Source: Cercis canadensis (taxonomy: Eukaryota > Streptophyta > Magnoliopsida > Fabales > Fabaceae). Taken from it: a stretch of DNA of 64,000 bases. Shown one piece after another: positions 35,141-47,341 of this stretch (position 1 is the stretch's first letter; each line of letters begins with the position of its first letter). Where the stretch lies: positions 485,754-549,753 of the forward strand of contig QAOA01005000.1 of assembly GCA_003255065.1 (NCBI GenBank). The letters run 5' to 3'. The notes beneath the pieces are model-generated. The model did no database searches. It saw only the letters and a list, made by a program, of their open reading frames with translations, and was not told the origin of the DNA. Position numbers and translations under genes: made by a program.

Positions 35141-36349
35141 AATATGGAAGAAATATAGTTTACCCCAAAAAGATAGAGAAAAAAAAGAAATCTCGAAGAA
35201 ATTGTCACCCGGATGGGCCGGACCCGGAGGTGCATGGGTTAGCCCTTCTCCCCCCTTTTTGAAACAAAAAAAAATGCCGTCGAAAAATTTAAATGTAAAT
35301 ATATATTATAAATTTTTAATTAAAAAAAGATTGTATATAAATAAAAAATAATATTTAATTTTTAAATCAAAATAATCATGCAGTCCATATTGTTATCAGA
35401 TATTTATTATTATCTCTTTGGTTATGTGGTTGTAGAAATCTATTTATATTTAAGATCTTTAATAAATTAATTAAATTTTTTTTCACTAATTTTGTAATCA
35501 ATGATAAGATCATACAAATAATTTTTGTTTAAAATGTGAAAGCATATTTCAATTTTTTAGGCATCTATATAAAAGTCAAATAATAATTATTATATTAATT
35601 ATTAAAAATAGCGTCATAAAATTATATGACTATATAAAAATTATCCACATTTTTTTTTGGGTAGAAACACAGGGTTAAATGCCCAAAAGAAAGACAACCT
35701 ATGAAAAACAAGCACTAGGCACACAGGTTCCAAACTCATCAACTGCTAACTGCATAAGTAAACCAGAAGGAGGAGCAAAAAAATGCTTCGCGCCTGGCTC
35801 ATGCAACAAGCTATGGTTTGCCACTTCGGATCGTATGCTGCACCTTCACCCTCCAATCTCTCTTCATCAAAGCTTTTATCCTATTCCACATCTGCAAGTA
35901 TCTTCCACCCAAGCTATCCAGCTGCATCAAGGCAAGCACAACGCTCAAATAGTCACTTTCCAAAATATATTTGTTAACTGTAGAATAACATGTTTAAGAA
36001 TCATTTTATGTTATTTTATATATTAATTTTATTTCTTTTTATGTAAACTTTTTTCTTTTCTTAAAATATATATAATTTATAAAATAAAAAAGTGATGATA
36101 GAATTCAAATAAAAAAATCTGTAAATTTAGAATAAAAACAAAATTCTTAGAATTTAATAACAAAATTAATGGATGTCTACGTCGGTTTTTAAGTTCAGAA
36201 GATGAGTAGAGAACTCGAGAATAGAGAGTATACACGCTACAGGATCACCCAAAAAAATACTCAAAAAAANAAAGAATTCTTATGTTCTTTTTTAAAAAAA
36301 AAAATAATTACAATAAAATCGGGTCGGGCCGAATGGTGTGTGTGTGGCT
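35141..36349. other. AT-rich spacer between FCA-like and zinc-knuckle genes
   Basis: Divergent promoters flank an AT-rich spacer. The only recognisable content is a LINE remnant (35651-35977). A single N at 36270 lies in a poly(A) run, without an obvious flanking duplication. Confidence 0.55.
35651..35977 (-). mobile_element. LINE 3' end remnant (RNase H domain, poly(A) tail)
   Basis: The minus strand reads ESDYLSVVLALMQLDS, then NRIKALMKRDWRVKVQHTIR, the pattern of the RNase H domain that closes plant non-LTR retrotransposons. The following REANxVAD motif is lost by stops. A later APPSGLLMQL block and an A-run at the 3' edge (T-run at 35651-35658 on the plus strand) fit a 5'-truncated, decayed copy. 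Confidence 0.65.
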
Positions 36350-36372
36350 AGCCCATGGCCCAAGTAACCCTA
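36350..36372 (+). promoter_or_regulatory. site II and telo-box motifs of zinc-knuckle gene
   Basis: AGCCCA (36350-36355) and GGCCCA (36357-36362) are site II elements (TGGGCY in reverse), and AACCCTA (36366-36372) is a telo-box. This pairing is typical of plant housekeeping and RNA-processing gene promoters. Confidence 0.55.
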
Positions 36373-36494
36373 GCTAGAAAACGCACATACGCAGATTTCG
36401 ACTGGAGACGTCTGACCATCGTGTTCTTCCTTGTCTAACAACATAATCGACGTTTTGGCGTGCGGGAAGATCGTATTCGTAGTCTCCATCCACA

Positions 36495-37206
36495 GTAAGT
36501 TTATCCCTACCATTCTCCATTTCCTCCCTCCTCAAAATTCAAATGCCCTAATCCTTTACTTTTTAGATTCTCATCTTAAACTATAAAACGCCATGCCTAT
36601 TTTCTGATTCATCCTTCTTACTCGTTTCTCTCTTGTTCTACTTTCCATTCTTGTTTTCCCCTCAATCCTTTTTGGAGTCTCAGTTGGGGGAGCTAATATA
36701 ATGTCTGCTTTTGAAGTTTTATTCTCTATTAATTTCTTTGTCCCCCATTAGTTGCAATTTTCGTATTACATAATCTTCATTTTTTTGGGGTCGGGTTACT
36801 TCTTTTGGTAAAATTCGTTGCTTAGGTACTTCAATGCTTGTTGCCTGGCACTTGTTTAATGCATTATGTGTGTATTATAATCCGTGGTATGCACATGTAC
36901 GCGAATAGCTGGGTAGTCATGGATGGATATGCGTGGATATATGTCTATACAACTTTTCACCTCAGCTATAGCATAATTCTAAACTAAGTTATGGTAATTA
37001 CATTCAAGCATATAACAAGCTTCTTGTGTCCTTGGAGAAGAAATGCATGACGAATTATGCATAATTACTAAAAAACATTATGGGGGGATATGATTCTGTC
37101 CCTCAATAAAGTAGCCTTGGTTTTTTTTTTTTAATCCTTATCCTCCCTTTTCCTATTTCCTTTTTGATGGTTTTTCAGTATTGTTACTTCATTCATGGCA
37201 ATGCAG
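36495..37206 (+). other. intron in the 5' leader of the zinc-knuckle gene
   Basis: Donor CCACA/GTAAGT at 36494-36500 and acceptor CAATGCAG ending at 37206 define a 712-nt leader intron. The rest of the leader, 37207-37232, precedes the ATG. Leader introns are common in constitutive plant genes. Confidence 0.6.
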
Positions 37207-37232
37207 GAGTTCAGTATAGATAGGGTCTTTTT

Positions 37233-39927
37233 ATGGCAAATAGGCCCAATCCAGATATTGACGACGATTTTAGTGAGCTTTATAAGGAGTACACTGGCCC
37301 TTCAGGGTCTGCTACTACTAATACCCAAGAGAGAACAAAGTCAAACAAAAGGTCTCATGCAGGATCTGATGAGGAAGAGGAACCTCGTGACCCAAATGCT
37401 GTCCCAACCGATTTCACTAGCCGAGAAGCTAAGGTTTGGGAGGCTAAGTCAAAGGCTACTGAGAGGAATTGGAAGAAAAGGAAAGAAGAAGAAATGATAT
37501 GCAAGCTGTGTGGAGAATCAGGGCATTTCACTCAGGTATTACTAGTTCCTCTGCAACTTCATTATCAGTTATACAAAATTAATTAGCTTCTGTCTAATGT
37601 ACTGACATAGGTGCACATAGACATATAAATAAGATTTATATATATATCTAACCCCTCTAGTGCTAATGTACTCAGATTTTTGATGAGTTATGACTAAATT
37701 GGAATATTGGATAGAGAAAAGGAGGCAGATTTTGTTGTCTATGCTTTTCAGAGTTACTAGTGTAACTATACATACTACTAAATTGGTTTAGTTCCTTTAA
37801 ATGCACAATTATAACTAAAATGGCATGCAAACTTTTCTTGGAAAACATTTCTATCTATCTTAGCATGAGGCTCATTCTCCCATTTATTGGAAAACATTTC
37901 TAGTACTACAGTAGTACTGAGAAAGCCAGTACTACTTCCATTTATATCTTGACATGTAGACTTTTCAAAAAATCATAGTTGCATTGGAGGCAAAAAGTTC
38001 GGATGTGAATATGAATTGTCAGTACCATGGAGGTACTAGAAAATTCTTCCTCTTTTGGGATCTGTGCTTTTGTGTGGTTGTGATTCCTTGTAGATAGTGT
38101 TGCTAACTAAGAATATGATTATAGTATATACTATTATTATTAATTTATTATCAACATGATCATCTTGGTTCAATGCCTTTCTATGTGGCACTATAGGGTT
38201 GTCCATCCACTCTTGGAGCAAATCGAAAGTCTCAAGATTTTTTTGAAAGGATACCTGCAAGAGACAAGCATGTAAGAGCACTTTTCACAGAGAAAGTTAT
38301 AAGCAAGATTGAAAAGGACATTGGCTGCAAAATTAAGATGGACGAGAAATTTCTTATTGTCAGTGGTAAGGATAGGTTAATTTTGGCAAAAGGTGTTGAT
38401 GCTGTGCACAAGATTAAAGAGGAGGGTGATCAAAGGGGTCCTTCTAGTTCTCACTTAACCCAATCTAGATCACCTGAGAGAAGTCCTGTTGGTGCTCGGT
38501 TTCAGCGCTCTGAGCCCCAAAGGTCTCATTCTGGACCTCGAAATACATCCCACTTTCAACAAAGGTTTGGTAGGCAAGAGAGGGTTATTGAAGATCGTGT
38601 GCGAGAGGACTTTCAAAAATTCGGAAGAGGTTCTCCACAAGGTAGGGACAGCATAGGATATGTTTTCGGCGTCCTTAGAAAGCTGGTAATTTCATGTTCG
38701 TAGCTTGTTAGGTTTTTGTATACTTATTTTTTGAGGGTCAAAGTTTCCCTCCTTATCTTGCATTTTAATGATGCTGCTCTTCCTTATCATTTGCTTGCAG
38801 CAAGAGGTAAGTTCTTAGACTTCAAGCTTTATCTCAACCGTCCTGAAGTAAGTTTCATGAGTGGGTCTGAAATAAACGGTTGCCTCCATTACGAACATAA
38901 TTACTGAAAGGATTGGCTCCCATGGTTTCATTATGCGAATATAAAGATAGTTTTTGAATTAAAGCTACCATCTATGGTAGCATCTTGAATCAAGTGCTAA
39001 TTTGTTGAATTAAAGCAAACCATCTATGTTGGCATCCTGAATCAAGCGCTTAACATACTCTTCATTTCATGAAGCTTATGGAAATAGTGGAGCCAGAGGT
39101 CGTTCAAGCCATTCAAGATCTCCAAGACAAGCCCCGTATACAGGCAATTCATATAATTCATATGACAGTCGTAATCAGAACATGGGTGCTTATAGGAATG
39201 ATGGGTGGGATTCTCATAGGAGAGAATCTGATATTCAACCTGGTCATCAGTTTGATTACAATGCCTTCCCACAGACATTAGAAGAATTAGAGCTGGAGTA
39301 TAAGAGGGAGGCCATGGAGCTTATGAAAATCCGTGACGGAGAAGAAGATGAAGAAAATTTCAAGCATCGTGAGGTATGTTCTCTGTGATACTGATGGTTT
39401 TGTACTCTTGAGTTATAATTAGCTTAACAGTGCTTAGTTTTTTACATGATAAAGTAATATGCATCTTGCTGAAGAAAGAAATATAGAACCTTTCATCTGT
39501 CATATTGCATATATCTGAAGCTCCAATTATTTGGATCATGAGTTTTTATGGAAAATTAGATAATTTCTAATATTTTGTTTTATCAAAGGCTATGAGAGAT
39601 ATGAGGGAGAACTACATGAACAAAGTAGCTATGCTGAGGGCCACACATGCAAAACAGTGGGAAGAATTTCTTCATCTTGATGCCCAGAGGCGACAACAGC
39701 AGGCAATTCAACAAATGCCCGCCTCTAGTTTTGGGGGTTATAAACAACAGAGCTTTTCTGAATATGATGGGTCCACTGCCAATCCTCACTATGCTGGGGC
39801 CAATTTGCCCTTGGAGTCGCGGAACAGGTACTCTGACCCTAGGGAAAATTATCCCACTAGGCCCCATGATAACTTTGGCGAATTTCAGAGGCGTGGAGAT
39901 TTCACAAAAGCTTACAACAGATATTAA
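37233..39927 (+). CDS. CCHC zinc-knuckle protein, probable RNA-binding
   Basis: Exons 37233-37535, 38197-38641, 39075-39373 and 39589-39927 join in phase to 461 aa. A zinc knuckle C-X2-C-X4-H-X4-C (C90, C93, H98, C103) is split by intron 1. It is followed by a conserved region (SQDFFERIPARDKHVRALF, then IGKDIGCKIK-like residues and KFLIVSGKDRLILAKGVDAV) with the look of a KH-like fold, then a Ser/Arg/Gly-rich tract (SRSPERSP, RGRSSHSRSPRQ) and an acidic-basic coiled stretch (about 320-350) rich in Glu and Lys. Arabidopsis has similar uncharacterised 'zinc knuckle family' proteins. A nuclear RNA-related role is inferred from the SR-like tract. The N-terminus is acidic (DEEEEPRD). A possible 6-nt microexon lies in intron 2 (38801-38806). 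Confidence 0.85.
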
Positions 39928-41384
39928 ATTTTTTTATGTGAATCAAGTGGTGAGTTATTCTACCGACTTACTTTTCCAAATCAACTAAAAAAGGATGCAA
40001 GTCTTTAGGTTAGATCTTTTAGTTCCTTCACTCAATTGTACATTTCGTAAACTCCTTGTCTTGTATTCTTGGTAAAGCCCACTCATCAGATGTGGATCTT
40101 GGGGTCGGATTGCTATTTTCTTCAATTCTTTTAGTTGCATTAGGACCCATCGTGTGCTATTGTTAATGCAGACGGGTCTTATGTTGTAAATTTAATACGT
40201 CTTTGGTTGAACAGGAATATTATGGTAGTTGTTATAGGAGTATTGCAGATTTTCGTTTGCTTATTCAGCTTTAGCTTTAATTTTACTTAAAAAAAATTTT
40301 CAGGGTTCAGAGTGATCGAGTAGGCGTGTATAGCACAGGGGAGGCAATAAGGTAGGTAAGTATGTTGATTATGGTTTTAATACTAGGAAGGTACACACAT
40401 TTTCGATGACGGAGCCCATCCAAATTTGGCAGTTCAGTCCTCTTAAGAACTGTTTGTAAGTTGTGACGCCTATTTTTGTTGATCTTCCTTTACTGGTAAT
40501 ATGTGGTGGTAACTTGACAGACTGGTTAATTTTGGCTGAATGATTTTTATGCCTTTTCCCGTTAAGAATTTCGTTGCCACTAATTTTAAGAGCTGACTTG
40601 GTTGCGCATGACGCGGCTGTTTGTTATATGCCCAGAGAATGTTAATGTGCTATGGAGGTCTGGGTTCTTTAATAGCCATATACTCAATTTGTGTGAATAT
40701 CTTGAGGTTTCATTAAGTCGATTAATGGTTTTATAAATCAAGCAGATATAGTGAGAGTTTCAGCCTTATCATTCCACCTGCGAGTATGTATCACAGTATC
40801 AGTTTGTCACCTGTCACCTAGACTGGCTCCTTGCTATTGCCTAATGGCGGGGGGATACCGGCATACCATGATATATAAGCAATCGATGGGTATTTTACAA
40901 AATCAAACGTGAGAAATTGCAACATACTAAATGTAGATAGCGTGGATGTGAAGACAACTGTGTGACAACACAGCTTCGTTTGTGGACAGTTTCATCACTT
41001 AACTAAATCAATTCCTTACTGCAACTACCCAGCACTTAATGCCTTCTATCATTGGCTTTGATGTGCTTTTGTTCACTAAATGCACCATTTGTTGAGTTGG
41101 CTGTTTGTGTGAGGCAGCTACAATTTAGCTTGCAGTTGGTTAATTAGCTTATGGATTACCATATCTTCAGAGTGATTATAGCAGTAATATAAACTTTCAA
41201 TTGACCTTTAAAAAAAACTAATTTTTGCATTCGAATTTAACGGTTTGCAAATAGAAATTATGAAGAAAAAATCAGTCAGATGGCTTTAATTTTTGCATAC
41301 TGAAAGTAATTATTGCTACGATCACTAAATCATATCCGAGAGCAAAACCATCACTTACATTGAAAGGAATTATGCAGAAACTAT
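39928..41384. other. 3' region of zinc-knuckle gene and spacer
   Basis: The first few hundred bases are probably 3' untranslated region. Nothing else is recognisable before the exonuclease pseudogene. Confidence 0.5.
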
Positions 41385-41937
41385 AATACTCCCTCCGAGC
41401 CTTTTAAGTGCTTAGGAAAGTGGAAACTTGTGCACCAGCGTGTCTCATTAACGAGTTGTGCAAGATCATTAAGCTCAAGCTCATTAACCTCAAATGCGAG
41501 TTGGTCCACCCCATAAGCACTCAGATGAGGCATCTTCATGACGCCAACAGCCAACGGTCCTAAGTCCACTGCATTTTTGCACCCTATTCCATACTCTTTC
41601 TACAACTTGGCGATATTCCTTTCGATCCTAACACCCACAAAAGTAAAATCTGGTAAACGAAGAAAATTAAACAAAGAAGTGGGCACTGAATGTAAGTATG
41701 GTAGCTGAATAATAAGACATGAATATCTATCACAAAGCTACAGGATTGCAAGATTGCTTTTGGACCCAACTTCTGAATCGGAATCTTGGACCAGTTGCCA
41801 CTATGTCTAGACCAATAACCTTCTTTTTTACCGTCAGCAGGAGCAGCACGCAAGAAAGCCCGTATATGATCATCAACCTTGTTAATTCTACTTGTTACTG
41901 TTGTCCTATTCACACCCACGTTTTCTACAAATTCCAT
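41385..41937 (-). pseudogene. decayed 3'-5' exonuclease (WRN-exo-like, DEDDy)
   Basis: Read from 41937 leftwards, several frames carry successive pieces of a Werner-like exonuclease: MEFVENVGVNRTTVTSRI; after a frame change VIGLDIVATGPRF, where active enzymes have an Asp-x-Glu in the first metal-binding motif; then LQSCSFVIDIHVLLFSYH; then DFTFVGVRIERNIAKL. An in-frame TAG (41602-41600) follows, then KEYGIGCKNAVDLGPLAVG and the GVDQLAFEVNELEL stretch. The C-terminal motif with the last catalytic residues is absent. Frame changes, an internal stop, the missing Glu and truncation together mark a non-functional copy. No introns separate the pieces, so it may be a retrocopy. Confidence 0.72.
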
Positions 41938-42790
41938 ATTTAAGTTGAAATTGAATATTTCCTCATGTTATTTACATATGCACGCACTTGACGTTTTGAT
42001 TTTTTTCTTTTTAGTTTTTTGCTAATTGACGTTATGATTTTTCGGGTTCCAAGCATAAATTGCATTCGCTGAAATTTTGTTGGATATGTAAGTTGAGAAA
42101 TGTGAAAAGACGATAGAATAAAAACAACGAAGAAACAAATGCTTGTCCCAAAAGCCCTAGTTCTATAACGTTACTTTATTTTATTTTTTATCGGCCGTAA
42201 CGTTTCTTTTGGAGTTTGAAATTTATGGTGCATTCGTGCAGTCGAGGTCGAGGTGTGAATTTAGTGGGTGCAAAAATAATTTTCAAGTGGGTTCTAAATC
42301 TTTGAGTTTCCTGGGAAATAAAATATATGCATAAAAAATTTAAGCACTTAATCGACTGACATATCAGAACATCATGAATATAGCCGGCCAAGGGATGATA
42401 GCTGTTGTCGTGTTGGGACCGAATTTACACATTCAACCATAGGCGCTTGGCTTAATTAAAAATAAGAAAAATAAAGAAAAAATAAAAGTGATATATCATA
42501 CATCAAAATATTTTTTGTTTGGGCTTTTACCCCGTAGATTACTAAAAAAAATACAAAATATTAATTACTTAAAACATGTTTAAATAAATTTAATTTTAAT
42601 TTAGAGTTTAAATTTAAATATATTTAGGATGAGATAAGAGTAGCAAAATAAACAATGGTGAAAATATAAGGGTACTCAATTTAATGAGTTAAAAATGTTT
42701 AAAATAATAAAAAAAAAACTATTGGCAATTATTAAAAAGGGAAAACAATTATTTAAAATTTGAATTTTTTTTTTTAATATGTTTGAGTCT
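41938..42790. other. AT-rich spacer
   Basis: No gene or repeat recognised. The right end leads into the leader of the next gene, where CTAGGGTT (telo-box, near 42858-42865) lies just before the first leader donor. Confidence 0.5.
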
Positions 42791-42882
42791 ATGTCTGCGT
42801 GCGGCTGCTGTCATTGGCAGATTCTAAGTTGGGAATGTTCCAAACAAGCCATCGATTCTAGGGTTCTTTCCTTTGACTCAAG

Positions 42883-43346
42883 GTACCTGCCTGCTCTTTT
42901 TGTGTTTAAATCATTATCATATGCTCGCTCCATTTGATTTCGTTTTGATTGTAGAATTCTGTTCTTCCGAGTAATTTGATACTTGCCATTCTTGACAATT
43001 TGACTTTGGGGATCGGATATTTTTAACTGATGCAAAATGTAAGAGCTTGAAGTTCCTATTTAGGTTATTACGGTTGTTTTAATCCGGTCTTGCAATTGGT
43101 TACAAGTTACAATAGTTTCTGAGAGCCGCATTATGCATTGAGCTATTTTAGTTTTGGGGGGGTTTAATTCCTGGTTGTTATCTGTTTGTGATAATTTTGT
43201 TAATCATTTTGGTTGTTTTGTTTCACAAATATTCAGAGAAGAAAGTCAGTTTGTCCTATGGGTCATGGCTTTATTGTTTGCCCTGTGAATCTGTTGCCAC
43301 ATATCTGTTGATATCCTGAATTTTATTATGACTTTTGCAAATGCAG
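42883..43346 (+). other. leader intron of the membrane-protein gene
   Basis: CTCAAG/GTACCT at 42882-42888 and AAATGCAG ending at 43346 bound a 464-nt intron in the 5' leader of the gene starting at 43587. Confidence 0.5.
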
Positions 43347-43376
43347 ATTCCTTTTGTTCAATTCTGGAGGCTTCCT

Positions 43377-43490
43377 ATGACAATTACTGCAGGGATTTTT
43401 CCTCCCTGCTGTTTATGCTGCGTCAGAAGGCTGAATATTCTCTATCAAAAGCATATGGGCTATCTGTGTTTTCATTACTTGCTAGTATGA
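43377..43490 (+). other. upstream ORF, 37 codons, Cys-rich
   Basis: If the leader exon runs unspliced from 43347 to the main ATG, it contains an ATG at 43377. That ATG opens a 37-codon frame (MTITAGIFPPCCLCCVRRL at its start), ending TGA 96 nt before the main start. It could reduce translation of the main ORF. Conservation is unknown. Confidence 0.4.
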
Positions 43491-43586
43491 GTTGATGAGT
43501 GTTCATCTTTATCTCAAGCACATGTTTATTATGTAAATTATACCTTCTTTCTCCACCTTCTTTTTGCGGGAATTGATTTACATCAG

Positions 43587-46330
43587 ATGGATAATACTAG
43601 TTTAAGAGAGAAAGACGTTGAATTTGATCTTGAAAGTGGTGAGAATACTAGTGAAGAGGATGTAAGCAAAGACCTTGATTCCAGCAATAGACAATTGAAG
43701 AATGGGTTTAGCTGCACATGGAGAGGGCTTTTGAATTTTGATGGATCAAATAAGCATGAAAGCAGGTTTGAGTCATGTAGCAGTTCAGCAAATTCTGACG
43801 ATGCTGTGGATGATAATGAAGAATTGTTGGTAGACAGGAATTTAGTAGGAGAAGATGTCGAAGAACAATTGTCTATTGCAAATAATAATTTTTCCAAACA
43901 GATTAATAGGAAGAGTAACTCCAGAAAGCCTCCAAAGCCACCACGACCTCCAAAAGGTCCATCACTCGATGCTGCTGATCAGAAGTTTGTAAAGGAAATT
44001 GCTGAGCTTGCCTTGAGGAAGCGTGCAAGAATTAAGAGAATGAAAGCAGTGAAGAAGATGAAAGCAAGCAAGGCAACAACATCATCATACACTAGTCTTT
44101 CTGCCATGGCCATCACTGTTCTATTCCTCCTTATCATAATCCTCCAAGGTAAATTGGCATTTCTTTTCTTGGCCTTGTCTTTTGTGCAGTGTAATTTGTT
44201 TGTTTACTACATAAGCTAATGTCTCAATTAGGTGCTGTGCCGCATATTTGAAGGGAACAACTAAATCTGTGTCAGATAAATAATGAATTATTGATTTTTA
44301 TTGCTTACAGAAACAGGCTTTTGTTCTTGTTATAAGGTGCAGCATTCTGAAGCATAAAGCTTCCTATTTAGTTACATTTTCTTGGTGTCCATGAAGGAGC
44401 ATCTATTAATGGCTTTTATTCATGTTCCTTACAATTATAGCTCACTTATGGTTTTTATCAATGGATTATTCTTAGAATTTTACATTTTGTTTTCCTTCTC
44501 TGGTACTTATCCCTTCTTTTTGGGTTGCATATTGTCCAAGCATTCTATTCTATTAGTGGTACGTCCTTACTACGTATGTAAAAATTTCATGAACCTGGCC
44601 ATTTTTTTCTGATTCCTTACAACCAAAATCTTCTCTGTGCTAAAATCTTGCTGAATTCAGTACTCTGTAACTTCATCATGACCAAGATTTAGGACATTTG
44701 CTATGGGTCTGATTTTCTTTAGCGATTGCCTGTCATTTATTAAAAAGTTCTAAGCACTATACCCAATTGTAGAAACTGATGGCTTGTCCTTTGTTTAATG
44801 CATGTTATTCCTACATTAGTCTCGTATGTAATTCATGGTGAAATTCTGCTCAGTTCCTTCTGTCTATAGCATTATGGCTTTGAGAGTGTACCCTGATCCT
44901 AAGTCGGCATTTTACATTAAACTCGGTGGCCTTGACACAAGCTTTGTCTGAATATGCATTATGTTTAATGGAAACTTGATGCATAAAACAGAATATAAGA
45001 TGTTTTCTACAAGCTTTTAGTGTGGGGATTTAGACTGATCTAGATTCTTGAATTTTATTTTTTTTTGCCTGAAGATTCTATATTCTTGATTGAACATCCT
45101 GATTCCTGAGACGTTGAAAGCATAGGTTTGGAGCTAAGCTCTCTTTAATGTTCTTTTTATTGGAAATACCACATTCCCTTATCACCACTTGCTGTGGTTT
45201 TTGTCCTTTTGCCTTGAAGGGCCCAACATTTGCTGCAAATAATACTAGGCTGTGCAAATGTTCAAGAAAAGTATGATAAAAATCAAGAAGATTAACTCAG
45301 CCAAAAAATTGAGGCAACCCTAATATTTATAACAGAGCAGAAATATATTCCTAGAACTCATGATTGGAATCATCATTGACATAATCCTCAGTTCCTCATC
45401 ACTTTTATCTTTAAATGGTTACAAAACCTTAAGCTCCAGTTATTAGAAGTGGAAGAAGGAACCAAATTCCCAGTTTTCTTCTGCAGTTGACACATTTGAT
45501 GCGTTTTAAATGATATATCACAACTTGTGTATTTTTCTGTCTTTTCTGTCATTATGTTGCTAGCTGAGAGAAAAGTCCAAAACACATGCACATGCACACA
45601 GGCACATACCTCAGCACCTTGCGGCTTATACAAAGGCACTCCATAGTTGCTATAAACGAGCAACTCACTGAAGGTGCTTCGCCTGGGACTTCAAAAGGCA
45701 AAGATCCTCTGGAGCGCCTTGTTAAGCTCGTGAGCACCTTTTAACAACAATAGTGCAACCATAAGGATGTGAAGACATTCAAAATTTATTGTCATTAGAT
45801 ATACATCTTAAGCTTTCAAATAATTTTTTGAGTCTATTCTAGTTCCCTGATGTCATCTTGTTTTGTGCATAATGTTTTGGTTCAACTTTGGACTTGAAGC
45901 AGTACTTGGCTATAGAACATTCTAATAGCCTTGGATGTAATTCTTTTAGAAGAGTTTTGTAAATTAATTTTCAGGAGATACTATGCACATATGACCCTCG
46001 GCATGTTTATGAAACACTTCAATGATGCTACACTTGGCTTGCAGGAATAAAGTCTGGAAGTAGTGCTGCTGTTGGATCAATGGCTTCCCCTGAACCAGCG
46101 GTTGCAGCTGATGAAGCTTTGATTTCAATTCAGTTTCCCAAAACCTTCGCTGCCAATGAAGGTTATGCACCTGGCTCTTCACCATCCAAGTGGGTATTCC
46201 TTTTCCACAACTTTGTCAACCAAGACCTTGTCTTAACCTTTTTGTGCTCCATGATTGTAAGAATCCAATTAAAATTGCAGCGATCTGATATAATCCAACT
46301 ATCTTATATTAATGCAGTTCTGCAGGATAG
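43587..46330 (+). CDS. uncharacterised plant single-pass membrane protein
   Basis: Exons 43587-44148, 46045-46189 and 46318-46330 join in phase to 239 aa. The N-terminal 110 residues are acidic and Ser/Asn-rich. A Pro-Lys block follows (KPPKPPRPPKGPSLDAADQ), then a charged helical segment (KFVKEIAELALRKRARIKR, then KAVKKMK) and one hydrophobic span of about 20 residues (about 169-189: LSAMAITVLFLLIIILQG). The C-terminal tail of about 50 residues is Ala/Ser-rich. The layout suggests a tail region anchored in a membrane with a basic cytosolic helix next to it. I recognise the type from other plant genomes as 'transmembrane protein' of unknown function and do not assign one. Intron 1 is 1.9 kb; the last coding exon is 13 nt. 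Confidence 0.78.
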
Positions 46331-47341
46331 ATGATACAGAAAGTTTGGAGATTTTTTTCCTTTCCACTGGAGTTTAGGGCCTTTAGGCAGTTCTTAACCA
46401 ATTCAGATCACCCAGAACATGTACAGCCACGAGGAACCTGCTGCTATTTGTTTAAGTTACTTGTACAGTTACATGATTCATATGGTTAATGAAAACGTTC
46501 TGGTTACGTTTCTACTGAATTCGCTTGTAGCACATCGAGATGAATTTCTCTTCTTGATGGTTTTTGCACTCGGATTTTGTTGCCGATCAACAAGGGTACA
46601 ATAATTTGTGGGGTTTGCTGCTTTTTCTTGGCTGTTGAAGTGGAAAGAGGAAAGATGCCCATCCAACTTCAGAGCACGTCCAATTCTTATATTTTAAAAT
46701 ATATCAAGTTGGCTGAATCAAAAGAAAAGAAAACCGAGCCCCAAATGAGGTAGAGTATGACTTCGAACTTAGCGTTCCCAACTTTGATGCTAGAATAATA
46801 GAGTTGATATGTTACTACATCTACACCTGCGAACGGTGGACACTGTATTATTTCTTAGATGACAGAAATTGTTTAAACATTTTGCCTGCAAATTGATTGC
46901 TCACTGGTCCCAAAGGCTAGTGTATATTCCCACTTCTGGAGGACTTCTAATGAATTAATGCATTTGACTTACGGCATCTGGTATTGGGCCAATAGTAGTA
47001 TATTGGCTTACTGAAGATTACTGACTCTGACGAATTTCAATTTGCCCTATTGTTAATTATTAAGCTCAACTAGTGTTTGAATTTCATAATGTATCAACTT
47101 GTTAATATATTGGTGGTCCTAGGAGTTGGCAATTATCATGCATGTGACTAAACGTCATTCTAAGAGTGTGCTTAGTATGACCAAATATCGAAAGAGTGAA
47201 AATTGACCATGAATTCATATTTTCATTCTTGTGGTTAAGTTGTACTGGGTTCAAATTCAGAATGGTCAGAATGGTAGGAAATTTTTTTAAAAATATATAT
47301 TTAAAGTTTTGTTAAATTACAAAATATATTGATGCCGAAAG

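Noticed and set aside
47240..47260. tRNA B-box-like GGTTCAAATTC
   Set aside because: No A-box or cloverleaf arms in the expected positions.
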